Below, in pieces: positions 8,715 to 16,453 of a stretch of 64,000 bases of DNA (position 1 is the first letter of the stretch; every line of letters begins with the position of its first letter). The DNA comes from Verrucomicrobiia bacterium (GTDB lineage Bacteria > Verrucomicrobiota > Verrucomicrobiia > Verrucomicrobiales > Akkermansiaceae). The position numbers and the translations under genes are program-made. The stretch spans positions 1 through 64,000 of the forward strand of contig JAUIJD010000015.1 in NCBI GenBank assembly GCA_030431475.1, written 5' to 3'. Under the pieces are notes generated by a model, which did no database searches, was not told the origin of the DNA, and worked only from the letters and a program-made list of their open reading frames with translations.

Positions 8715-9197
8715 CTACCGCGGTTTCTTGCCCGCCATCATCTTCGGCGGCACGTTGTAGAGCAACCGCCCACCCCGTGTCGGCGGACTCACCACGAGGC
8801 CGATCAGCGAGCCTTTCTTGACCTCGACCCCGCCGCTGCCGGCGAGCAGCCACTCGACCAGGCTCGAGAAGTCCGGCTCGTGCCCCACCAGCATCACGCG
8901 TTCGAACTCCACGAACGCCTTCAATTCCTCCAGCGCGACCTCGGGCCGCATCCCGCAGTCGATCCACGGCTGCGTGACCGGGCCCGGCATCTCCGCAGCC
9001 TCGCAGAAATGCTCCGCGGTCTGCTTGGCCCGGACCCTCGGACTGGTGAGCACCAGATCGGGGCGCCGATCCAGCGCCCGGAGCAGGCGACCTGCTCTTT
9101 CGGCCTGCCGCACGCCCTTCTCGACCAGCTCACGCGCGAAATCCCCACCCTCGTGGAAATCCTCGGCCTTGCCGTGACGCAGCAGAACGAGCTCCAT
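8715..9197 (-). CDS. sixA: SixA-type phosphohistidine phosphatase
   Basis: This 160-residue protein belongs to the histidine phosphatase superfamily. It starts MELVLLRHGKAED, with the catalytic RHG triplet at residues 7-9. Further family motifs are LTSPRVRAKQTAEH near residue 50 and MLVGHEPDFSSL, holding the second catalytic histidine, near residue 102. The length fits SixA, which removes phosphate from histidine phosphotransfer domains; other substrates are possible. The frame can also start at a GTG at 9203, overlapping the fabG stop; I prefer ATG 9197, where the family begins. It is transcribed just after fabG and is probably co-transcribed with it. Confidence 0.8.
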   Translation of the reverse strand: MELVLLRHGKAEDFHEGGDFARELVEKGVRQAERAGRLLRALDRRPDLVLTSPRVRAKQTAEHFCEAAEMPGPVTQPWIDCGMRPEVALEELKAFVEFERVMLVGHEPDFSSLVEWLLAGSGGVEVKKGSLIGLVVSPPTRGGRLLYNVPPKMMAGKKPR

Positions 9198-9199
9198 GA

Positions 9200-9946
9200 T
9201 CACATCGTCATCCCACCGTCGACCGCGAGCACCTGACCCGTGATGTAGCGGCCCTGCGGACCCGCCAGATAAACCACCGCGTCGGCGATGTCGTCCACCG
9301 TCCCGAAGTCACCGAGCGGGATCTTCGCCAGCACGTCCTCGCGCACCTTTTCCGGCAGCACGTCAGTCATGTCGGTCGTGATGAAACCCGGCGCAATCGC
9401 GTTGCACGTGACCTTCTTGCCGGCCAGCTCGCGGGCGACCGACTTGGTGAAACCGATCAGGCCGGCCTTGCTCGCCGCGTAGTTGGACTGGCCGGCGTTG
9501 CCGATCAGCCCGATCACCGAGGCGATGTTCACGATCCTCGCGTCCTCCGCCTTCATCATCGGCCGCATGAAGGCCTTCACCGTGTTGAAGGCGCCCTTGA
9601 GATTGGTGTCGAGCACCGTCATCCAGTCCTCCTCCTTCATCCGCATCAGCAGGCCGTCGCGGGTCACCCCGGCGTTGTTGACCAGGATGTTCACCCCTCC
9701 GAAATCCTCAAGGATGCGCTTGCCGAGGTCCTGAACGGCCCCGTGATCGGCCACGTCCACCGCGTAGGCCTTCGCCGCGTCGGGATGGGCCGCGTTGATG
9801 GCCTCCGCGGTCGCGCCGCAGCTCGACTCGCTGCGGCTCACCACCGCCACCTTCGCGCCACGATCCGCGAACGCGCGCGCGATCGCACCGCCGATCCCCC
9901 GACCGCCACCGGTCACGACCGCCACCTTGCCTTCAAAGCTCTGCAT
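9200..9946 (-). CDS. fabG: 3-oxoacyl-[acyl-carrier-protein] reductase, SDR family
   Basis: This 248-residue short-chain dehydrogenase begins MQSFEGKVAVVTGGGRGIGG, with the TGGGRGIG cofactor motif at residues 12-19. NNAG lies near residue 87, the catalytic Ser near 138 and the YAASK pair (Tyr/Lys) near 151-155. The C-terminus ends GQVLAVDGGMTM, typical of FabG, the NADPH-dependent reductase of fatty acid elongation. The frame is open to 9976, but the added ten residues precede the conserved start. No fab cluster surrounds it: the divergent neighbour encodes a cytochrome c and the downstream gene is sixA. A role outside fatty acid synthesis is therefore possible. Confidence 0.85.
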   Translation of the reverse strand: MQSFEGKVAVVTGGGRGIGGAIARAFADRGAKVAVVSRSESSCGATAEAINAAHPDAAKAYAVDVADHGAVQDLGKRILEDFGGVNILVNNAGVTRDGLLMRMKEEDWMTVLDTNLKGAFNTVKAFMRPMMKAEDARIVNIASVIGLIGNAGQSNYAASKAGLIGFTKSVARELAGKKVTCNAIAPGFITTDMTDVLPEKVREDVLAKIPLGDFGTVDDIADAVVYLAGPQGRYITGQVLAVDGGMTM

Positions 9947-10033
9947 GGCGGGAGCCTGTCCCGACCGCCGCGGCATTCCAAACCGAAAAAGCGCCCTGAA
10001 AGATCCGGGCCTCCGCCGCTGTTATCCGCCTTC

Positions 10034-11074
10034 ATGCGCCGCCTTCTGATCCTCCTCGCCGGCTGCGGCGTTCTCGACGCATCCCCGCTCACTCTCGACA
10101 ACCTCCCGCTCGGCGAGGAAGCGCGCCCCCTCCTGCTCCGGACCTACGTCCCGGACCCCGGGCTGTCGAAGGAGGTCTTCGCCCATCACCACGACGCGGA
10201 TTCCTCGCCGAAGTACACCCCGAAGACCGGACGCGACATCAAGGGCCGCTACCAGCCGATCCCGGGCATCCCCGCCGCCGTCGCGGTCAACCACGGCCCC
10301 GCCCTCTCCTACGCCTTCGACACCACCGAGTGCCGCCTGCTCTACGCCTGGCAGGGCGGTTTCCTCGACATGTTCCCCTACTGGGGCGATCCGGACCGCG
10401 GCAACCGCCGGTCCTTCGGTTACGTTCCCTCGCTCGTCGGCACCGTCTTCCACCAGGCCTCGGGAGCGCCCCCGCTCGAGCTCGACGGCCGCCCGGTCGC
10501 CGAACTCGGCGACCCCGACTACCTCGGCTACGATCTGGACGAGCAGGGCGTGCCCACCTTCCGCTACCGCTTCGGCGAGCACCGCTTCTCGCTGCGCGTC
10601 GCCCCCCTCGACGACCGACCCTTCTCCTGCCGGCTCACCTTCCGCAGCGAAAGCCCCGGACGACTCGGCTACCGCGGACAGGAGGAGACGGTCTTCGACC
10701 GGGGCGTGCTGGTCGTCAACCTCCGCGGCAAGGCCCTCTCGGAGCACTCCGGCTTTCCCCGCAAGATGGCCATCGACCGTCCCACCGCCGCCGCCGGGGA
10801 GACGCTCTTCGCCAACTACGGCTGCATCGCCTGCCACAGCACCGACGGCTCCGATGGCCACGGCCCGTCACTCGCCGGTCTCTTCGGAAAGGAACGGCCG
10901 CTGACCGGGGGCACCACGGTGAAAGCCGACGACGCCTACCTCCGCGAATCGATCAAGGACCCCAACGCCCGGACTGCCGAGGGTTTCCCGCCGAACTACA
11001 TGCCGCCCTACCCGCTCAAGGACAAGGAGGTCGAATCCCTGGTCCTCTTCATCAAATCCCTTCGCGACCGATGA
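10034..11074 (+). CDS. Secreted monoheme cytochrome c protein
   Basis: The 346-residue product has a short signal sequence (MRRLLILLAGCGVLDAS) that could also be read as a lipoprotein signal. Residues 20-245 form an uncharacterised domain rich in aromatic and acidic residues. The C-terminal 90 residues are a class I cytochrome c with CIACH at 264-268 and a likely axial methionine in NYMPPY. The last four bases overlap the start of the next gene (ATGA), so the two are translationally coupled. The frame is open upstream to 9743, but the upstream part runs through fabG in the opposite sense. It probably takes electrons from, or is structurally paired with, the propeller protein encoded next. Confidence 0.8.
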   Translation: MRRLLILLAGCGVLDASPLTLDNLPLGEEARPLLLRTYVPDPGLSKEVFAHHHDADSSPKYTPKTGRDIKGRYQPIPGIPAAVAVNHGPALSYAFDTTECRLLYAWQGGFLDMFPYWGDPDRGNRRSFGYVPSLVGTVFHQASGAPPLELDGRPVAELGDPDYLGYDLDEQGVPTFRYRFGEHRFSLRVAPLDDRPFSCRLTFRSESPGRLGYRGQEETVFDRGVLVVNLRGKALSEHSGFPRKMAIDRPTAAAGETLFANYGCIACHSTDGSDGHGPSLAGLFGKERPLTGGTTVKADDAYLRESIKDPNARTAEGFPPNYMPPYPLKDKEVESLVLFIKSLRDR

Positions 11075-12510
11075 AGCCTCTCCTTCTTCTCGCCCTTCTC
11101 ACCCCGCTCATCGCCGCGGACCACCGGATCGAGGACATCCCGCTGCCGGAGGGCGTGCCGCCGGAAGTCGGCGGCCTCGACTTCGCCCCCGACGGCTCGC
11201 TCTTCGTGGTCCTGCGCCGCGGCGATGTCTTCAAGGCCACGCCGACCGACGACCCGCGGGACTTCGACTGGCAGCTCTTCGCCACCGGCTTTCACAACGG
11301 CTGCGGCATCGACGCCGTCAGCCCGTCGAAGATCCGCGTCACCCAGATGGCCGAACTCACCGAGGCCGAGGACACCGACGACGACGGCGCCGCCGACCGC
11401 TACCGACGCCTCGCCCACGGCTGGGGCCTCTCGGGGAACTACCACGAGACCAACACGCTCGTCCCCGACGGCCGGGACGGCTATTACCTCTCGATCGGCA
11501 CCGCCTCGCACAACGGCCCGACCTTCGAGCACACGCTCGGCGACTACTCGAAGTTCGGACGCCGCGGGCGCAACTTCTCGGCCGTCAAATGGCGCGGCTG
11601 GGTCCTCCACTACGGGCCCGACGGCGAACTCACCCCCTTCGCCTCCGGCTTCCGGATGCACAACGGCCTCCATCTCGATCCGGAGGGCCGGCTGTGGTCG
11701 TCCGACAACCAGGGCGACTGGAAGGCCACGACCCCGCTCTACCACATCGAGAAGGGGAACTTCTACGGGCACCCCAGTAGTCTGGTCTGGGATCCCGAGT
11801 GGCCGGACGACAAGGATCCGCTCTCCACCTACCGCGACGACCTCGACGCCTACAACGAGCACCGCACGCGGCCGGCCATCCAGATCCCGCACCGCGGGGT
11901 GAACCGCTCCGGCTCGGAGATTCTCACCATCCCCGACGGCTTCGGACGCTTCGCCGGCCAGATGATCCTCCTCGACAACAACGGCACCCGCATCACCCGC
12001 CTCATGGTCGAGGAGGTCGGCGGCGCGATGCAGGGCGCCTGCCTCCACTTCATCGACGGCGAAGGGCTCCGGTCCGGCAACAACCGGGCCCGCTTCTCCC
12101 CCGACGGTCGCCAGCTCTACATCGGCCAGACCACCCGCGGCTGGGGCAAGCTCGCGGAAGGCCTGCAACGCATCACGGCCGGCGATCCGGTCTTCGAAGT
12201 GGAAACGATCTCGCTCACCCCGAAGGGATTCAGGCTTGAGCTGACCGCGGACCTCGCCGCTGGCGATCCGTCCGGCATCGGGGTCTCCTCCTTCACCTAC
12301 CAGTCCCGCTGGACCTACGGCTCTCCGATGGAGAACAAGCGCGACCACAAGATCACGGTCGGCGGCAGCGGCCCGACTCTCGACCTGGCGGTCGAGGGCC
12401 TCGAAGCCGGCCGTGTCTACGAAATCCGCCTGCCCGAACTCGCCTCGAAGGACCGCGGCAAGCTCCGCCACCGCACCCTCTACTACACCGCCAACCGGCT
12501 GCGGGAGTAG
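11071..12510 (+). CDS. Secreted beta-propeller protein, dehydrogenase-like
   Basis: This 479-residue protein starts with a signal peptide (MKPLLLLALLTPLIAADH). Propeller-like segments follow, such as GGLDFAPDGSLFVVLRRGDV, FRMHNGLHLDPEGRLWSSDN and SPDGRQLYIGQTTRGWGK. The pattern recalls PQQ-dependent sugar (sorbosone/glucose) dehydrogenase-like proteins of Planctomycetes and Verrucomicrobia, but I see no heme motif and cannot identify PQQ ligands. The start ATG overlaps the stop of the cytochrome gene by four bases. Together they look like a periplasmic redox pair. It ends 254 bp before a convergent sulfatase gene. Confidence 0.7.
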   Translation: MKPLLLLALLTPLIAADHRIEDIPLPEGVPPEVGGLDFAPDGSLFVVLRRGDVFKATPTDDPRDFDWQLFATGFHNGCGIDAVSPSKIRVTQMAELTEAEDTDDDGAADRYRRLAHGWGLSGNYHETNTLVPDGRDGYYLSIGTASHNGPTFEHTLGDYSKFGRRGRNFSAVKWRGWVLHYGPDGELTPFASGFRMHNGLHLDPEGRLWSSDNQGDWKATTPLYHIEKGNFYGHPSSLVWDPEWPDDKDPLSTYRDDLDAYNEHRTRPAIQIPHRGVNRSGSEILTIPDGFGRFAGQMILLDNNGTRITRLMVEEVGGAMQGACLHFIDGEGLRSGNNRARFSPDGRQLYIGQTTRGWGKLAEGLQRITAGDPVFEVETISLTPKGFRLELTADLAAGDPSGIGVSSFTYQSRWTYGSPMENKRDHKITVGGSGPTLDLAVEGLEAGRVYEIRLPELASKDRGKLRHRTLYYTANRLRE

Positions 12511-12566
12511 GTGGAGGACAAGGGGTGTCAATTGAGGCGACGGGCTCGTTTGGAGCTCGTAGCGGT

Positions 12567-12656
12567 CGCCCGGAACCGTGGCCGGGGCTTCCAGCCCCGT
12601 GACCAAGTCCAACACCAAACCCGGCGACGGGCCTGGAAGGCCCGGCCACATCCGCT
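12567..12656. repeat. 90-bp two-armed palindromic repeat, copy 2
   Basis: This is the second copy of the element at 6690-6779, in the same orientation, lying between two convergent genes. Outer segments match copy 1 almost perfectly while the central 20 bp differ. Nothing else is recognisable in the gap 12511-12763, apart from a smaller palindrome of the form GCGGACTGAAATCCGC near 12731-12746. Confidence 0.85.
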
Positions 12657-12763
12657 TGCCCGCCACTTCCAGACAAAGGGAAGCCGAGCGGAGCGGGGAC
12701 CTCAATCCACGCCCATTCCACCGGCTCCGATGCGGCGGACTGAAATCCGCGCCTTCTCGCCGC

Positions 12764-14941
12764 TCACTTCAGCAACTCCTCGAGCTTCGGCTCCATCGCC
12801 TCGGCCCACATGCGGTAGCCCTTGCCCTGCGGGTGCAGCGCGTCGGGCATGACCTCCTTGGTCAGCACGCCTTCGTCGTTGAGGAAGGTATCGGTCATGT
12901 CGAGCCAGTGGATGCGCCCGTCGTCGGCGTGGCCCTTGATGATCTCGTTGATCCCGTCGTTGATCTTCCGCAGCTTGCCGTCGGGCTGCTCGTCCCGCGG
13001 GAAGACCGAGAGCAGGAGGATCTCGGCCTCCGGCGAACGGTCCCGCAGCAGCTCGAGGATCAGCTTGATGCCCCCCGCCGTCTCCTCCGGCGGCGCCTGG
13101 CGGTGGCCGGAGTTGTTGGTGCCGATCATCAGCACGTAGGCCTTGGGATCGACGCCGTCGAGCTCGCCGTTGAGCAGGCGCCACAGGACGTGCTCGGTGC
13201 GGTCGCCGGAATACCCGAGATTCAGCGCCTTGCGGTCGCCGTAGAACTCCTCCCACGTCGCCTTGCCGTGGCCTTCCCAGCCCTGGGTGATCGAGTCGCC
13301 GATGAAGACCAGCTCGTGGCCGCCCTTCTTCACCTCCTTGAGCTTCTGCTGGTGGCGCTGCTTCCACCACCCCTGGTCCTTGCGGTGTGCCGGCTGGGTC
13401 GCCTCGCTGACCTCGTATTCGCCGCGCAGATCGGAGTAGAGCTTCTTCATCCGCTCCAGCACATCGGCATGGGCCGGATCGTCGTGGACCGATTTCATCT
13501 CCTGCGGATCCTTCTCGAGGTCGAAGAGGTTCCACGACTTGTCCCCGGGGAAATACATCAGCTTGTAGCGGTCGTTGCAGACGCCGTCGTGCGCCGCCAC
13601 CCGGTGGGTGTGCTCGCCACTATAGAAATAGTAGAGTCCTTCGCGCCAATCCTCCGGCGCCTTCCCCGAAGCCTTCAGCACCGGCAGCAGGCTGCGCCCC
13701 TGCACCGCCTCCGGCACCTCGACGCCGGCGATCTCGAGGAAGGTCGGCGCGTAGTCGATGTTCTGGATCAGCGCCTCGCTGCGCGAGCCGGGCTCGATGA
13801 CCCCGGGCCAGCGCACCAGGAAGGGCATGGCGAAGCTCTCCTCGAACATCCAGCGCTTGTCGTACCAGCCGTGCTCCCCGAGGTAGAAACCCTGGTCGGA
13901 GGAGTAGATGACGATCGTGTTGTCGGCGAGACCGCTCTCGTCGAGGTAGTCGAGCATCCTGCCCACCCCCTCATCGACCGCGCGGATGCAGCGCAGGTAG
14001 TCCTTGATGTAGCGCTGGTATTTCCAGCGGGTGACATCCTTCCCTTCGAGCTCCCCCGATTCCACCGCGGCGATCATCGCCTGGTTCTCCTCCTCATAGG
14101 CGGCGTCCCAGGCCTTCTTCTGCTCGGCGTTCATCCGCATGTATTCGCCGTTGCGGATTCCTTTCCGGAAGTATTCGGGAAAGCGAGGCTCTCCCTTGAG
14201 CTTCATGTCGTGCCCCCAGTAGAAGTCCTTCTCGACGCTCATCGCCTGCTTCTTCAGCGAGGGATGGCGGTTGGCGTAGTCATCGAAGAGCGTCTTCGGC
14301 TCCGGCAGATCGACATCATCCCAGAGATCGGCATGGCGCAGCGCCGGCGACCAGTTGCGGTGGGGCGCCTTGTGCTGGCACATCAGGATGAAGGGCTTGT
14401 CGCCGTCGCGACCGTTCTTCAACCAGTCCAGCGCGCGCTCGGTGACGATGTCGGTGCAGTAGCCGGTGTAGCGTTTCTTCCCGCCGCCCTGCTGGAGGAA
14501 GTCGGGATTGTAGTAGCTGCCCTGACCCGGGAGGATCTCCCAGTAGTCGAAGCCCTGCGGCTTCGAGACGAGGTGCCACTTGCCGACCAGCGCGGTCTGG
14601 TAGCCGGCCTTCTGGAGCAGCTTCGGGAAGGTCGTCTGGCTGCCGTCGAAGGTCGAGTTGTTGTTGTCGAGGTAGCCGTTGATGTGGCTGTGCTTGCCGG
14701 TGAGGATGGCCGCCCGGGAAGGACCGCAGATCGAGTTGCAGCAGTAGGAGCGGGTGAAGATCGCCCCCTGTTCGGCGATGCGGTCGAGGTTGGGCGTCGG
14801 CGCCGCATCCTTCAGCGGACCACCGTAGGCCGAGATCGCATTCAGCGCGTGGTCGTCCGAAAAGATGAACAGGATGTTGGGGCGCTCCGACGCGAACAAC
14901 GCGGGAGCCAGCAGAACGAGGGCGAGAACAAGGGGTTTCAC
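12764..14941 (-). CDS. Secreted sulfatase fused to an SGNH/GDSL hydrolase
   Basis: This 725-residue secreted protein joins two enzymes. A signal peptide covers residues 1-18. An S1-type sulfatase domain covers about 20-490, with metal-binding NILFIFSDDH at 22-31 and the formylglycine signature CGPSR at 72-76, where Cys72 must be converted to formylglycine. From about 540 an SGNH hydrolase domain follows: FIGDSITQGW with Ser550, IGTNN with Gly607 and Asn609, and DALHPQGKGY with the Asp700/His703 pair. All catalytic residues of both domains look intact. A plausible job is removing both sulfate and acyl (for example acetyl) groups from one polysaccharide; the substrate is not visible. No anaerobic sulfatase maturase is encoded nearby. 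Confidence 0.9.
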   Translation of the reverse strand: MKPLVLALVLLAPALFASERPNILFIFSDDHALNAISAYGGPLKDAAPTPNLDRIAEQGAIFTRSYCCNSICGPSRAAILTGKHSHINGYLDNNNSTFDGSQTTFPKLLQKAGYQTALVGKWHLVSKPQGFDYWEILPGQGSYYNPDFLQQGGGKKRYTGYCTDIVTERALDWLKNGRDGDKPFILMCQHKAPHRNWSPALRHADLWDDVDLPEPKTLFDDYANRHPSLKKQAMSVEKDFYWGHDMKLKGEPRFPEYFRKGIRNGEYMRMNAEQKKAWDAAYEEENQAMIAAVESGELEGKDVTRWKYQRYIKDYLRCIRAVDEGVGRMLDYLDESGLADNTIVIYSSDQGFYLGEHGWYDKRWMFEESFAMPFLVRWPGVIEPGSRSEALIQNIDYAPTFLEIAGVEVPEAVQGRSLLPVLKASGKAPEDWREGLYYFYSGEHTHRVAAHDGVCNDRYKLMYFPGDKSWNLFDLEKDPQEMKSVHDDPAHADVLERMKKLYSDLRGEYEVSEATQPAHRKDQGWWKQRHQQKLKEVKKGGHELVFIGDSITQGWEGHGKATWEEFYGDRKALNLGYSGDRTEHVLWRLLNGELDGVDPKAYVLMIGTNNSGHRQAPPEETAGGIKLILELLRDRSPEAEILLLSVFPRDEQPDGKLRKINDGINEIIKGHADDGRIHWLDMTDTFLNDEGVLTKEVMPDALHPQGKGYRMWAEAMEPKLEELLK

Positions 14942-14987
14942 GCCGCTAGATACGCCCGATCCCCCCGCCTATTGCAAGGGAATGCCA

Positions 14988-16409
14988 TCACAGCTGGTCG
15001 GCGATCGATTCCGCCAGCGGCGCGACCGGCGACTCGGTGTCGTCGCGACGAACGAGCCGGGATTTCCGGAAGTCGGCCTCGAAAACCTCAACGCGAACCT
15101 GCCGCACCGCCCGGGGCTCACGGAAGGCGATGTTGAGCTCGCGGTTGATGCGCATGCTCAGCGTGTCGAGGTTCGCCGATCCGAGCAGCACCCAGTCGTC
15201 GCAGAGCATCGCCTTGAGATGCGTCATCCCCGGGTAGCGGTAGACGCGCGCGCCGGCATCGATCAGCTCGCGGGCGGTGGCCTGGTGGTTCGAGTGCATG
15301 ACGGCCGAGTCGTTGCGACCGGGCAGCACGACGCGGACATCCACCCCGCGCCCCGCCGCCGCGGTGGCGGCGCGGACGATCTCATCCGAACCAAAGTAGG
15401 GCGTCTCGATCCACACCCGCTTGCGGCTGGCGCGGATCGCCGCCACATGCGCCTTGAAGATATCGACCGTGCCATGGGCCGCATCGGTCCGCAGCACCCG
15501 CACCCTTCCCGCCGACGAGGGCCAGTCGACCTCCGGCATCCGTCGCTCGGGCAATACCCAGGCGAAGTCCCCCCAGGATCCGGCCCGCCGCCAGGTCCGT
15601 TCGAAATCCTCGGCCATGGTCTTCACCACCGGTCCCTCGACCCGGACCATCAGATCGTGCCACTCGGAGTAATACTCCCGCCCGATGTTCATGCCACCGA
15701 GCAGGGCGACACGGTCGTCGACGACGATCAGCTTCGTGTGATCCGCCACCAGCCACGGGTTGAGGGTCCGCCGGACCTTCACCGCCGAGCCATCGCGCAG
15801 ATAACGCCCGATGTCCGGCACCGGCTCGAAGTCGCCCGGCGGAGGCGTGTCGGGCGCCGCCACCGCGGCCCAGGTGCTGCCGAGGTCGTCGAACATGACC
15901 CGCACCCGCCGTCGCTCCGACAGGCGGCGCAACCGGTCGGCGTAGCGGCAGGCGATGTCGTCGTTGTCGAAGATGAACATCTGCAGGTCCACCGACCGCT
16001 CCGCCCCCTCCAGCAAGCGGTCGAACTCCCTGAAGAACCGCGGACCATCGACCAGGCAACGCACGGTTCCCGGCTGCGCGGCGGGCAGGCCCTCGCGATC
16101 GAGCATCCGTTCGAACCCGTCGCTGCCGGGCGGATCCGACGGTGGCTCCGCGGGCTCCACGCTCACCGGCACGTTGCCCACCACCACCTCGCGGGACCTC
16201 GCCCAGGTCAGGTAGAGCCCGGTCCGCACCGACGTCGCCGGCTGCCGGACGGTGGCCACCGCGGTGGCACGAAACGCGGTGGCCGCGAGATTGCCCGCCC
16301 CTTGAACGGGATCGAGCGCCTGCTCGGGCAGCCGCTTGGAAGGCACGACCGAACCGCATCCCGCCAACCCGAGGCCCGCCACCATCGCCATCCACCCGCG
16401 TCCGATCAT
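14988..16409 (-). CDS. Phospholipase D-family lipoprotein, cardiolipin synthase-like
   Basis: This 473-residue protein has a lipobox, LAGC, with the acylated Cys at 18. Two HKD motifs follow: His224-x-Lys226 with Asp231, and His397-x-Lys399 with Asp404, each continuing into GGMN or GSAN. This is the complete PLD superfamily active site, as in cardiolipin synthases and related transphosphatidylases. Unlike classical cardiolipin synthase it lacks N-terminal membrane spans and is lipid-anchored, so a periplasmic or outer-membrane phospholipid role is more likely. The start ATG 16409 directly precedes the signal peptide; an open frame extends further upstream over the end of the GH5 gene. It lies between the sulfatase fusion and the GH5 gene, all on the minus strand. 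Confidence 0.85.
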   Translation of the reverse strand: MIGRGWMAMVAGLGLAGCGSVVPSKRLPEQALDPVQGAGNLAATAFRATAVATVRQPATSVRTGLYLTWARSREVVVGNVPVSVEPAEPPSDPPGSDGFERMLDREGLPAAQPGTVRCLVDGPRFFREFDRLLEGAERSVDLQMFIFDNDDIACRYADRLRRLSERRRVRVMFDDLGSTWAAVAAPDTPPPGDFEPVPDIGRYLRDGSAVKVRRTLNPWLVADHTKLIVVDDRVALLGGMNIGREYYSEWHDLMVRVEGPVVKTMAEDFERTWRRAGSWGDFAWVLPERRMPEVDWPSSAGRVRVLRTDAAHGTVDIFKAHVAAIRASRKRVWIETPYFGSDEIVRAATAAAGRGVDVRVVLPGRNDSAVMHSNHQATARELIDAGARVYRYPGMTHLKAMLCDDWVLLGSANLDTLSMRINRELNIAFREPRAVRQVRVEVFEADFRKSRLVRRDDTESPVAPLAESIADQL

Positions 16410-16453
16410 GACCCTCAGTCTCGCCGAGCCACGCACCCTTCTCAAGTTTTCCG

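Noticed and set aside
12578-15136. An 852-codon plus-strand open frame opposite the sulfatase-SGNH gene
   Set aside because: No domains; the opposite strand encodes two complete enzyme active sites.
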